DNA of 31,579 nt from Bacillota bacterium (GTDB lineage Bacteria; Bacillota; Clostridia; Acetivibrionales; DSM-1351). The notes under the pieces were generated by a model. That model was not told the DNA's origin and did not search any database. It saw only the letters and a list, made by a program, of their open reading frames with translations. Below, piece by piece: positions 14,931 to 23,237 of the stretch. The position numbers and the translations under genes are program-made. The stretch covers positions 1 to 31,579 of the forward strand of contig JAEZOA010000037.1 of the NCBI GenBank assembly GCA_023441625.1. The letters are read 5' to 3'. Numbering within the stretch: the stretch's first letter is position 1; each line of letters begins with the position of its first letter.

Positions 14931-16547
14931 ATGATTAGTGCAAATGGTGTTTCCCTAAGATATGGGGGACGAGCTTTATTTGAAAACGTAAATATTAAAT
15001 TTACGCCGGGTAACTGTTATGGATTGATTGGAGCAAATGGCTCTGGTAAATCGACATTTTTAAAGATACTTTCTGGAGAAATCGAGCCGAACAAAGGTGA
15101 TGTTTCTATAACACCCGGTGAAAGGCTTGCGGTACTTAAGCAAGACCATTTTGAATATGATGAATATGAAGTTATAAAGACTGTAATTATTGGGCATAAA
15201 AGACTTGTTGAAATCATGGAAGAGAAGGAATTGTTATATGCAAAGTCAGATTTTACAGAGGCCGAGGGTATAAGACTTTCAGAATTAGAGGCGGAGTTTG
15301 CTGAATTAAATGGTTGGGATGCAGAATCTGATGCGGCTATATTGCTAAATGGTTTAAATATCGGTGAAGAATATCATTATAAAAAAATGAAGGACTTAGA
15401 TGGAAATGAAAAGGTTAGAGTTTTGTTAGCTCAAGCCTTGTTTGGCAATCCTGATATATTACTTATGGACGAGCCAACAAACCATTTAGATGTTGCATCC
15501 ATTACATGGCTTGAAAATTTCTTAGCTAATTTTGAAAACATAGTAATTGTAGTGTCACATGATAGGCACTTTTTAAATCAGGTATGTACTCAAATTGCTG
15601 ATATTGATTTTGGAAAGATTCAGCTATACGTAGGTAACTATGATTTTTGGTATCAATCCAGTCAATTAGCACTACAACAAGCAAAGGACGCAAACAAGAA
15701 GACTGAAGCGAGAATGAAGGAGTTACAGGAATTTATTCAAAGATTTAGTGCAAATGCATCAAAGTCTAAGCAAGCTACCTCTCGTAAAAAATTACTTGAT
15801 AAATTAACACTTGAAGATATCAGGCCTTCATCAAGAAAGTATCCCTTTGTTGATTTTAAACCTGATAGAGAAGCAGGAAATGACCTGCTTATGGTAAATG
15901 GAATTACAAAGGAAATAGAGGGTGAAGTACTCTTAAATGATTTAAATATTATTGTAAACAAAGGTGATAAAATTGCTTTTGTAGGGACATATGGAAAAGC
16001 AAAGACAACGCTATTTAAGATACTAATGAGTGAACTAGAGCCAGATAGTGGTGATTTTAAATGGGGAGTTACTACTACTCAAGCTTATTTCCCAAGTGAT
16101 AACTCTGAATTCTTTGACGGAGTTGACATTAACCTTGTTGATTGGCTTAGACAGTATTCAAAGGACCAAACTGAGACCTTTATTAGAGGGTGGTTAGGTA
16201 GAATGCTTTTTGCTGGCGAAGAGGCGTTAAAAAAGGCATCTGTACTCTCGGGAGGGGAGAAGGTTCGCTGCATGTTATCAAAGATGATGCTTTCAGGAGC
16301 AAATGTTTTGGTGCTTGATGAACCTACAAACCACCTTGACCTTGAATCAATAACAGCCTTAAATAATGGGTTAATAAATTATAAAGGTACCATTTTGTTT
16401 ACATCACATGACCACGAGTTTGTTCAAACAATAGCAAACAGAATTATTGAACTGACTCCAAAGGGTATAATAGATAGACAGATGACCTATGATGAATATT
16501 TAGAAAATGAAGATATATCAGCACTTAGAAAAGAAATGTGGGCGTAG
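14931..16547 (+). CDS. ABC-F family ATPase (YbiT/YkpA type)
   Basis: Soluble protein with two ABC domains and no membrane spans; ABC-F proteins act on the ribosome. Domain 1 has Walker A GANGSGKST (residues 34-42), Walker B ILLMDEPTNHLD (about 176-187) and a divergent signature LDGNEKVRV (about 155) in place of LSGGE. A charged linker follows (about 260-300). Domain 2 has LSGGEKVRCML (from 439) and VLVLDEPTNHLDLES, but its Walker A reads GTYGKAKTT (352-360), with Ala where Gly is usual before Lys. Both deviations recall, from memory, the YbiT/YkpA subgroup and need not mean inactivity. 538 residues. GGAAGG precedes the ATG. Whether it gives antibiotic resistance or a housekeeping function cannot be told. 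Confidence 0.9.
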   Translation: MISANGVSLRYGGRALFENVNIKFTPGNCYGLIGANGSGKSTFLKILSGEIEPNKGDVSITPGERLAVLKQDHFEYDEYEVIKTVIIGHKRLVEIMEEKELLYAKSDFTEAEGIRLSELEAEFAELNGWDAESDAAILLNGLNIGEEYHYKKMKDLDGNEKVRVLLAQALFGNPDILLMDEPTNHLDVASITWLENFLANFENIVIVVSHDRHFLNQVCTQIADIDFGKIQLYVGNYDFWYQSSQLALQQAKDANKKTEARMKELQEFIQRFSANASKSKQATSRKKLLDKLTLEDIRPSSRKYPFVDFKPDREAGNDLLMVNGITKEIEGEVLLNDLNIIVNKGDKIAFVGTYGKAKTTLFKILMSELEPDSGDFKWGVTTTQAYFPSDNSEFFDGVDINLVDWLRQYSKDQTETFIRGWLGRMLFAGEEALKKASVLSGGEKVRCMLSKMMLSGANVLVLDEPTNHLDLESITALNNGLINYKGTILFTSHDHEFVQTIANRIIELTPKGIIDRQMTYDEYLENEDISALRKEMWA

Positions 16548-16610
16548 TAGTTACGCTGAACGATATAAAAATGAAGCTTTCATTATAAAACAGAAAATAG
16601 AAATGAGTAC

Positions 16611-16644
16611 AAAAGGGAATGTCATAAGCGACGCTCCCTTTTTT
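16611..16644 (+). terminator. Intrinsic terminator after the ABC-F gene
   Basis: AAAAGGGA (16611-16618) pairs with TCCCTTTT (16635-16642). An inner GTC/GAC pair shortens the loop, and TTTTTT follows. It probably ends the rsfS-MATE-ABC-F transcript. Confidence 0.8.
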
Positions 16645-16708
16645 ACTTTCTTATTTTATGCATTTTATTATAATAAAAAATCATCTTAGGAAAAAATTAT
16701 TTACAGGT

Positions 16709-16737
16709 AAGACATCTGTAATGCTTGAACGTATAAT
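16709..16737 (+). promoter_or_regulatory. Probable promoter for the serine-hydrolase-like gene
   Basis: AAGACA (16709-16714), 17 bases, then a perfect TATAAT (16732-16737). The start point would be near 16744, giving an unusually long 5' leader of about 200 bases before the gene at 16945. Confidence 0.55.
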
Positions 16738-16743
16738 GAAATG

Positions 16744-16944
16744 TTAAAAATATGGAATTGTAAATAATTATATTTCTATATTATCAGTTTACATACAATC
16801 CAATATATTGAATTGGGCTTTTTATAGCCAAAGTAACTTATTAGTAAGAAGGCAGGTGTCATGACCGCAACAATAACTGATGGAAGGTTAACACAGTTGT
16901 AGATAAAAATTGCAACTGAACAAATTAGAGAGTGAGGATAAAAA
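16744..16944 (+). other. Long structured 5' leader with possible 13-codon leader peptide
   Basis: This non-coding stretch holds an AT-rich hairpin closed by TGTAAA (16759-16764) and TTTACA (16788-16793), and a small GGCT/AGCC stem near 16818-16831. It also holds a short open frame at 16861-16902 (ATG ACC GCA to TAG, 13 codons) preceded by GGCAGGTG. CAGTTG at the end of that frame can pair with CAACTG shortly after. Taken together this could be a translational leader, but each element alone is weak. Confidence 0.3.
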
Positions 16945-18795
16945 ATGAAACTTAAGAAGATTTCTATAATACTTTGTCGGGTAACATTACCAGTTATAAT
17001 ACTCTCGCTTTTCTTTTCGAATTTTAAAATACAAGCGCAAACCAATAATAATATAGAGATTGATTGCAAGAATGTTGTTGATTACATAGACACAGAAATG
17101 TGCAAATTGATTGACGGTAAGTTAACTAAAGGAGTAACTGTTTCAATAGTTAAGGATAAAAATGTAGTCTTATGTAAAGGCTATGGTTATTCTGATGAGA
17201 AAAACGGTATTAGAGTTGATACTGAAAAATCAACCTTTAAAATAGGGTCTGTATCTGAAATTTTTGTATCACTTGCAGCCATGCAACTGGTGGAGCAGGG
17301 AAAGCTTGATATGAATAAGCCTATAACTGAATACATTGGGACGGATTTCCCCAAAATTAAATATCCTGTTACTATGGGACATCTGCTTACACACACTGCA
17401 GGTTTTGAAGATATATATTCGCCTCTTGAGGTCGAAACAGAGAACGAAATAATACCATTAAATCAATACGTCAGAAACTACATGCCCAATCAGATATTTA
17501 AACCAGGAGAGGTTTCGGCATACTCCAATTATGGAATCGCACTTGCGGGTTATACCATAGAGAAAATTTCTGGAATTTCTTTTGATAACTATGCTGATAT
17601 GAAAATATTTAAACCATTGAAAATGTACAATACAACATACAATTCAACTCCTAAAGGTATTTTATCAAAAGCATATGGCCCCGATGGTACAGAAAAGAAA
17701 GATGTATTGGATAATTGTTACCCTGCAGGCTCTGTAACCTCTACGGCTCAAGATATGGCTAAATACATGAATTTCCTTCTGGATGAAAATGATGACCAGA
17801 GTGTAATACAGAACAAAGGAAAACACGATATGTTCAGTAAGCACTTTGCCATGGATGAGGAAATACCAGGTTATGGTTATGCTTGGCAAAGACATGAATT
17901 TAACGGGCATACTTTTTTTGTACATGGTGGTGGAACAGCTAATTTTACTTCGGCAATTGCAATATATCCTGAGCAAAATCTTGGAATATTTATGTCATGT
18001 AATCAAATAAGTGATTTTGAACTGGCTGAATATAGTTTTGGTGTAGCAGAAATGCTTTACGGAGTAGATAAGGAAAAAGACGTTTTTACTGGTGAGAATT
18101 CAAGAGATATTAGCGGTTACTATGTACCTGCAAGAAGTGTATTCAAAGGTTCAGATAAATTTATCAATTTGTTTATGTCTAGCCCGAGACATATCACAGG
18201 AAATATTTCTGACGGATTTGAAATAGATGGGAAAAAAATTGAAGCTGTAGGAGTAGATGCATATAAAGAAAAAGACCTTGGGTATATCAAGTTTGTACAA
18301 AAAGGAGATAATTTGTACTTCACGCCAAAACAATTTTACACATCATATATTCGTGTACCTTGGTATGAAAGTCTCGAATGGCAGTTGTTTGTAGTACTGC
18401 TTTTTGCGCTAGCAAGTTTGATAGGGTTTATTGTGTCACTAATTCTTATTGTAATGAGTATAAGAAATAAGAAGGGTAAGTACGAGGTTATTAAAAATAT
18501 ATCTATTATTGCGGTATTCATAGCATTTGTATCAATGATTCTGAGGTTTGTTTATCATGTAGACTATATGGATGAAGTCTTCGGAGACATAAATAATACT
18601 GCTGGTCTAGGTGGAGTGATATCTTTTTTTAAGATGGGAGCATACATGATAGCAGTTTCTGGATTGTGTGGAATTGCTTCAACCATAAACTTTTGGCTTA
18701 GAAAGCGACACATTTTCATCCGTGTATTTTACTCAATTTGGAGTATCGCTGTTGTGTTGTTTATATTATGGCTAGTCCAGTTGAATTTAATTTAA
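16945..18795 (+). CDS. Membrane-anchored beta-lactamase-fold protein lacking the SxxK lysine
   Basis: 616 residues. An N-terminal signal or anchor (about 10-30) precedes a class C beta-lactamase/penicillin-binding-type domain (PF00144-like, about 45-380), then a smaller domain, then four C-terminal membrane spans (about 470-616). Family motifs: the block around the nucleophile reads GSVSEIF with Ser102 but Glu105 where the general-base Lys of SxxK should be; Tyr193-Ser-Asn195 (YxN) is intact; the third motif is His327-Gly-Gly. HLLTHTAGFEDIYSP and YSNYGIALAGYTIE are typical of the family. The Lys-to-Glu change suggests altered or lost hydrolase activity. GAGTGAGGAT precedes the ATG. It converges on the minus-strand acyl-CoA-synthetase-like gene. 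Substrate unknown. Confidence 0.85.
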   Translation: MKLKKISIILCRVTLPVIILSLFFSNFKIQAQTNNNIEIDCKNVVDYIDTEMCKLIDGKLTKGVTVSIVKDKNVVLCKGYGYSDEKNGIRVDTEKSTFKIGSVSEIFVSLAAMQLVEQGKLDMNKPITEYIGTDFPKIKYPVTMGHLLTHTAGFEDIYSPLEVETENEIIPLNQYVRNYMPNQIFKPGEVSAYSNYGIALAGYTIEKISGISFDNYADMKIFKPLKMYNTTYNSTPKGILSKAYGPDGTEKKDVLDNCYPAGSVTSTAQDMAKYMNFLLDENDDQSVIQNKGKHDMFSKHFAMDEEIPGYGYAWQRHEFNGHTFFVHGGGTANFTSAIAIYPEQNLGIFMSCNQISDFELAEYSFGVAEMLYGVDKEKDVFTGENSRDISGYYVPARSVFKGSDKFINLFMSSPRHITGNISDGFEIDGKKIEAVGVDAYKEKDLGYIKFVQKGDNLYFTPKQFYTSYIRVPWYESLEWQLFVVLLFALASLIGFIVSLILIVMSIRNKKGKYEVIKNISIIAVFIAFVSMILRFVYHVDYMDEVFGDINNTAGLGGVISFFKMGAYMIAVSGLCGIASTINFWLRKRHIFIRVFYSIWSIAVVLFILWLVQLNLI

Positions 18796-18810
18796 TTTAA
18801 TTTAATTTAA
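18784..18810 (+). repeat. Pentanucleotide tandem repeat (AATTT)5 across the stop codon
   Basis: Five perfect AATTT units plus AA, beginning four codons before the end of the upstream gene; its TAA stop (18793-18795) lies in the second and third units. Because the stop is created early in the array, changes in copy number of three or more units would not alter the protein, so phase variation is unlikely. Confidence 0.8.
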
Positions 18811-18849
18811 AAATAGTCTTCACGCTACAATGAGTGAAGACTATTTTTT
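18809..18849. terminator. Bidirectional intrinsic terminator between convergent genes
   Basis: AAAAATAGTCTTCAC (18809-18823) pairs perfectly with GTGAAGACTATTTTT (18834-18848) around a ten-base loop. There are T-runs on both strands, so it can stop transcription from both the serine-hydrolase-like gene and the minus-strand acyl-CoA-synthetase-like gene. Confidence 0.88.
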
Positions 18850-18875
18850 AGTAATTTAATTTCAATATTTCAATG

Positions 18876-20600
18876 TTACCCAATATTCTCTGCATATCTC
18901 TTAATCTTTTTAGTAGTAGTTTTAGCAAACTCTTCCTCACGGATTGTAAAGTCCTTAACTCGCTTATATAAAGGCATTTGCTTGTTAATTTCCTTGATTT
19001 CTGAATGAATTAGCTTGTATATTTCATCATGAGAAATAATATTTAAACTTAGTCTTTCTTTAATTTCATCTACATCAATAACAATCTGAGCATTTACTTC
19101 TGTTTCACCTGACTCTTCAACATACCTGCCCCAAACTAAGCTTTCTTTAACATATGGGCATTTAGCAAGATATGCTTCAACCTCTTCAGGGAAAATATTT
19201 TTTCCGTTCTTAGTAACTATAACATTTTTCTTTCTTCCAGTAATGTAAATATAACCTTCATCGTCTATATAACCTAAATCTCCTGTGTATAAGCAACCAT
19301 TACGCAGGACCTTTTTGGTAGCAATAGGATTCTCAAAGTAGCCAAGCATTACATTATCACCACTAATTACAAACTCTCCAATACCATCGTCACCAACATC
19401 TTCAACCCAAATATCTACTCCAGCAAGTGCTTTTCCAGCGGAGTCACTCCGATAACCTCTGTCGTTATTTACAGCAACAATAGGAGCGCACTCAGTCAAA
19501 CCATAGCCTTGAACAATTCTTATTCCCATTGCACATAAATCGTTTGAAACATCTGGGTTTATAGCAGCTGCACCAGAAATAACTAACCTTACTCTACCAC
19601 CGAAAACATTAAGTATTTGCTTAAATAACTTCTTGCGAATATCAATCTTCAAGAATAGGAAAAGAAAATTGCTAATTTCAAGTGCAACATTTAATTTAAT
19701 TTTGCTAAAGAAACTTTTTGAAGCCTGCTTTATTATCTTTTTGTGCATATTCTCCAATATGAGAGGAACTAACATTAAGATAGTTGGCTTTGTTTCCTGC
19801 AAATTCTTCACAATGTACTTTAAACCTTCATTGAAGGAAAGACAGCAACCATTATACATCATTACAAGAAAACCTGCAGTACACTCATATGTGTGGTGTA
19901 GAGGCAAAATTGATAAGGCACTATCATTCTCATCAATTGAAAGCATTGAACAAACAGCCATTACATCTGTTACAATGTTTTTGCTTGAGAGCATAACTCC
20001 TTTTGCCAAATCTGTAGTTCCAGAGGTAAAGATTAAAGCAATCATTTCATTTTCATCTATATAGGCATCTAAATAACTTTTTTCACCACTAGCTATTAAA
20101 TTTTTGCCCTTTTGAATCAAGCCTTTATATGAAAGAAAATTATTAATAGCTTCGTTTTCCCCAAGGTCGATATCAATATAATATTCAATAACCTTTGAAG
20201 TTTTACTTAGCTTAGTCATATCTTCTCTATGGCTTGAAGAGAAAATAACTGCACTGACACCTGCTCGTGATATAAGGTTTTCTATTTCATGAAAAGGTAG
20301 CTCTCTATCAAGAGGTACCACTACACCAACACCGCCGGTGATGGTCAAATATGAGGTACACCACTGGGCACTGTTTTGTGACAATATTGCAATTTTTTTA
20401 TCCTTCAGACCCAAATCAATTAAGGCTGTACCTAATGCATCTATCTCATCCTTTAACTCGGTATATGTCTTACCGTAATACTGACCATCCTCACCCTTTA
20501 TTAAAAATGCATTTCTAGTTCCAAATAAATTTACACTTTGAAAAATCATGTCTTTCATATTGCTGATTTTTCTTGTTTGGTAAATTGGTTGGGCTTTCAT
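18876..20600 (-). CDS. AMP-dependent acyl-CoA synthetase/ligase family protein
   Basis: 574-residue adenylate-forming enzyme of the long-chain acyl-CoA synthetase type. Core motifs in order: the phosphate-binding loop IFTSGTTDLAKGVMLSSKN, GYGLTECAPIVAVN (adenine and magnesium region), YTGDLGYIDDEGYIYITGRKKNVIVTKNGKNIFPEEVE (hinge and acyl pocket), and a C-terminal KTTTKKIKRY segment holding the likely catalytic Lys. It would activate a carboxylic acid, probably a fatty acid, with ATP and pass it to CoA or another acceptor. The start has AAGGGAG upstream on the minus strand. It follows the DacF-like gene on the same strand after 120 bases, with its own likely promoter. No acyl carrier gene is adjacent. 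The exact substrate is not deducible. Confidence 0.88.
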   Translation of the reverse strand: MKAQPIYQTRKISNMKDMIFQSVNLFGTRNAFLIKGEDGQYYGKTYTELKDEIDALGTALIDLGLKDKKIAILSQNSAQWCTSYLTITGGVGVVVPLDRELPFHEIENLISRAGVSAVIFSSSHREDMTKLSKTSKVIEYYIDIDLGENEAINNFLSYKGLIQKGKNLIASGEKSYLDAYIDENEMIALIFTSGTTDLAKGVMLSSKNIVTDVMAVCSMLSIDENDSALSILPLHHTYECTAGFLVMMYNGCCLSFNEGLKYIVKNLQETKPTILMLVPLILENMHKKIIKQASKSFFSKIKLNVALEISNFLFLFLKIDIRKKLFKQILNVFGGRVRLVISGAAAINPDVSNDLCAMGIRIVQGYGLTECAPIVAVNNDRGYRSDSAGKALAGVDIWVEDVGDDGIGEFVISGDNVMLGYFENPIATKKVLRNGCLYTGDLGYIDDEGYIYITGRKKNVIVTKNGKNIFPEEVEAYLAKCPYVKESLVWGRYVEESGETEVNAQIVIDVDEIKERLSLNIISHDEIYKLIHSEIKEINKQMPLYKRVKDFTIREEEFAKTTTKKIKRYAENIG

Positions 20601-20672
20601 TGATTACACTCCCTTTAGTAAGAATATTTTAAAACTTCCATATTACGTTTATATTACATATAATTATATACT

Positions 20673-20701
20673 ATAATATAAGTATATTGAAATTAAATCA
20701 A
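20673..20701 (-). promoter_or_regulatory. Probable promoter for the acyl-CoA-synthetase-like gene
   Basis: On the minus strand TTGATT (plus 20696-20701) and TATTAT (plus 20673-20678) are 17 bases apart, in an AT-rich gap about 75 bases before the gene. The region is AT-rich enough for chance matches. Confidence 0.45.
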
Positions 20702-20720
20702 TATATGAAGTAAATAAACC

Positions 20721-22055
20721 TTAAAAATTTCTTCTTATTCTTTTTTGTTTAAGTCTGTACTTTCTTTTTCTTGATATTTTTCTGAGTATTATCCTTAAAA
20801 TTAAAAAGCAAATAATAAAAATTAAAGCAATTAGTATATATTTAAATATCGAGTTATCTAAAATACCCTTGATAAAATCACTTATTTTGGATTTAAAATT
20901 TTGTTCTACTGTTCGAGAAGATATAATATTTACTTTGCCAAGAGCTGTACCATCTCTTTTATATTCGATATTACCTAATACATCACCTTTTTTTATTGGA
21001 GCCTTTAAATCTTGATTAATTGTCACTTTTTTTTCTAGGTTCCATAGAGCTTCATCGTTTGGTAATATAGCCTCAACCTTATCGCTTGTAACAAGGTTAA
21101 GCTTGCCATCATCAGCTGCATTAGCTACCTGGACATTTTCTATTAAAGTGTTTCTATCAATTACCAGTTGATTTGAATAGTTTTCAAAACCTGCTCGAAA
21201 TAACGCTTCAGTAAAATCAAATACGGTCCTGTTAGGCTTATTATTAACTCCTAAAACTACCGATATTAGTTCGAATCCATCCTTGTTTATAGCTGATGCT
21301 ACAAAATTGTTGCCTGCACGCATTGTTGAACCAGTTTTTATACCGGTTATTGTAAATTGGTTTCTGTCATCTCCTGTATCTAAACCATAATTAAAGGATT
21401 GGCCTACAAGCTTGTTGGTATTGTTAAGAACAATCCATTTTTCGTGTTTGTTAGTTGGAGGTAACATATCTAATTTTTTCTGACTGACAATATCTCTGAA
21501 GGTTGGGAGTTTTAAGCATTCTCTTGCTATAAGAGCCAAATCTCTTGCAGTAGAATAGTGGTTAGCATCCTTCTCATATTCATCAATACCACAGGGGTTA
21601 GTGAAAGTGGTATTCTTAGCTCCGATTTCAATAGCTAGTTTATTCATTTCTGTAATGAAATCATCCTTTGAGGGATAAAGATTTTCAGCTACAATATTAG
21701 CAGTTTCATTGGCAGACACAATTAGCATAGCATGCAGTAAGTCGTCTAATGTAAGTTGTTCACCAGGCATTATCCCGATGTTCATTCCACCCACACCTAT
21801 ATCAGTGACAGCTTCATTACTTGCAACCATCACTTGGCTTAGTTCGCCCTTTTTAAGAGCTATAAGAGCAGTCATAATTTTCGTTGTACTTGCTGGACGT
21901 ACTCTGAGGTCTGGTTGATATTCATATAGAACGTTTCCTGTTTTTGCATCCATTAATATGTATGCCGCAGCATCAATATCTAAGTTACAAAAAGCAGGTG
22001 AGACCTGAACTGAAAATAAAAATGTGAGAATAAGACTGACAAGTACCTTCTTCAT
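20721..22055 (-). CDS. dacF: D-alanyl-D-alanine carboxypeptidase, DacF type
   Basis: Low-molecular-mass penicillin-binding protein that trims the terminal D-Ala from peptidoglycan stem peptides outside the membrane. All three active-site motifs are present: Ser56-Thr-Thr-Lys59 (RPASTTKIMTALI), Ser114-Ala-Asn116 (IVSANETAN) and Lys240-Thr-Gly242 (GIKTGSTMRAGN). The N-terminus is a signal peptide (MKKVLVSLILTFLFSVQ). After the peptidase domain comes a PBP5 C-terminal-type domain, and the protein ends with one membrane span and a very basic tail. 444 residues. AAAGGAGA precedes the start. The symbol follows the closest family name in Bacillus; DacB-type naming is also possible. Transcribed divergently from the zinc-ribbon/SPFH operon. 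Confidence 0.9.
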   Translation of the reverse strand: MKKVLVSLILTFLFSVQVSPAFCNLDIDAAAYILMDAKTGNVLYEYQPDLRVRPASTTKIMTALIALKKGELSQVMVASNEAVTDIGVGGMNIGIMPGEQLTLDDLLHAMLIVSANETANIVAENLYPSKDDFITEMNKLAIEIGAKNTTFTNPCGIDEYEKDANHYSTARDLALIARECLKLPTFRDIVSQKKLDMLPPTNKHEKWIVLNNTNKLVGQSFNYGLDTGDDRNQFTITGIKTGSTMRAGNNFVASAINKDGFELISVVLGVNNKPNRTVFDFTEALFRAGFENYSNQLVIDRNTLIENVQVANAADDGKLNLVTSDKVEAILPNDEALWNLEKKVTINQDLKAPIKKGDVLGNIEYKRDGTALGKVNIISSRTVEQNFKSKISDFIKGILDNSIFKYILIALIFIICFLILRIILRKISRKRKYRLKQKRIRRNF

Positions 22056-22086
22056 AGCTTCTCCTTTGTAAATGAGGTTCTATTAT

Positions 22087-22115
22087 ATTATAATGCAAAA
22101 GTAGGATTTTTGAAA
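22087..22115 (-). promoter_or_regulatory. Possible promoter for the dacF-like gene
   Basis: On the minus strand a perfect TATAAT (plus 22087-22092) lies about 30 bases before the start codon, with TTTCAA as a poor -35 box 17 bases upstream. A different sigma factor could be used, since dacF is a sporulation gene in Bacillus, but I cannot show it here. Confidence 0.4.
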
Positions 22116-22186
22116 CTTTTTCGAGAAGTTTTTATATCAGCCATTAAATGGGTGAAAATAGAGATTATTCAAGTGCATATAAATCC

Positions 22187-22215
22187 TTGAATTCTGATTT
22201 ATAATAATATAAAAT
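22187..22215 (+). promoter_or_regulatory. Possible promoter for the zinc-ribbon/SPFH operon
   Basis: TTGAAT (22187-22192) and TAAAAT (22210-22215) are 17 bases apart; TATAAA (22208-22213) at 15 bases is an alternative -10. The match is moderate and the sequence around it is very AT-rich. Confidence 0.4.
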
Positions 22216-22272
22216 ATCTTACATGGATTGGTAAAAATTAAATTAATAATACTAAACTAATGGAGGTTAATA

Positions 22273-23217
22273 ATGAAAAAGAAGTATTTAAGAGTATACA
22301 TAATTTTAGTAGTAGTATTACTTACAGTAGCCATGTGTTCAGGAATTGTATTAGCAGATGTAGGTAACAACAATAGCTATAGTAGAAGTAGCTCGAGTAG
22401 TTCAAGTAGTTCAAGTAGTTCTACTAATGACCTTAGTAGTTTGCTATGGTTATTTATGGCAGTGCCATGGCCGCTGAAAATAATTTTAGTTATTATCGTT
22501 ATTGTTGGATACTTTAAGTTAAGAAAGAATAAAGGTACAAATACCGGCGTAAATGCTGGACCTGGAGAGGCAAGGCGTAGTAATACAACTATTCAATTAA
22601 TTGATAGAAGCAATGAAATAGAAGCTGCAATAAAAGAAGTTGATGAATTATTTAGCACACAGAAATTCCTCGGATGGGTTGAGGAAGTGTTTATGACGAT
22701 ACAACAGGCTTGGATAGATAGGGATTGGGCTAAGATAAGACCTTTTGAGAAGGAAGAACTCTTTAAGAAGCATGAAATGCAGCTTGAGGAATACAAGAGA
22801 CTTGGTCAGATAAATATGATGGAACGTATTAATATTAATAGAACTTATATGCATAAGTATGAAAGAGATAAAGAATATGAGTATTTAACGATATTACTCT
22901 CTGCCAGAATGAATGATTATGTTATAGATGAGAAAACAAGACAAGTAGTAAAAGGCAATCCAAATGACGAATTCTTTACTGATTATGCACTGGTATTCAT
23001 GAGGAGGTTCGGTGTTAAAACAGATCCTTCAACGAGCAATTTAAGTACAAGGAGTTGTCCACATTGCGGAGCACCTGTGCAAATTACAAGTGCAGGTAAG
23101 TGTGAATATTGTGACTACATAGTTACAACAGGTGAACACGATTGGGTACTTTGTGATCTTGACTCAATTACTAACCAATCAAACATTGGCAATGGCGGAG
23201 TGGAGATTAATAATTAA
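22273..23217 (+). CDS. Tim44-like membrane protein with C-terminal zinc ribbon
   Basis: 314 residues. A signal peptide or first span (about 7-28) is followed by a run of twelve serines (39-50), a second span (about 57-80, LLWLFMAVPWPLKIILVIIV), a charged globular region (about 105-250), and a zinc ribbon with Cys262, Cys265, Cys277 and Cys280 (CPHCG and CEYC). The globular part (FLGWVEEVFMTIQQAWIDRDW, then EELFKKHEMQLEEYKRLG) resembles Tim44-like domains, an NTF2-type fold found in membrane-tethered proteins. GGAGG precedes the ATG. It is the first of three co-directional genes with spacings of 20 and 13 bases, all carrying zinc ribbons. The layout resembles Bacillus YdjG/YdjH. Function unproven. 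Confidence 0.75.
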   Translation: MKKKYLRVYIILVVVLLTVAMCSGIVLADVGNNNSYSRSSSSSSSSSSSSTNDLSSLLWLFMAVPWPLKIILVIIVIVGYFKLRKNKGTNTGVNAGPGEARRSNTTIQLIDRSNEIEAAIKEVDELFSTQKFLGWVEEVFMTIQQAWIDRDWAKIRPFEKEELFKKHEMQLEEYKRLGQINMMERININRTYMHKYERDKEYEYLTILLSARMNDYVIDEKTRQVVKGNPNDEFFTDYALVFMRRFGVKTDPSTSNLSTRSCPHCGAPVQITSAGKCEYCDYIVTTGEHDWVLCDLDSITNQSNIGNGGVEINN

Positions 23218-23237
23218 CAGCTGGAGGTATTAATTAT

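Noticed and set aside
16507..16689. 60-codon frame overlapping the end of the ABC-F gene
   Set aside because: Starts inside the ABC-F gene without a ribosome binding site and runs through the terminator stem at 16611-16644.
18784..18810. (AATTT)5 as a phase-variation switch
   Set aside because: The stop codon is made by the second and third repeat units, so gain or loss of units beyond three leaves the protein unchanged.
19633..20064. 143-codon plus-strand frame opposite the acyl-CoA-synthetase-like gene
   Set aside because: Antisense shadow; the minus-strand protein has all adenylation motifs across this stretch.
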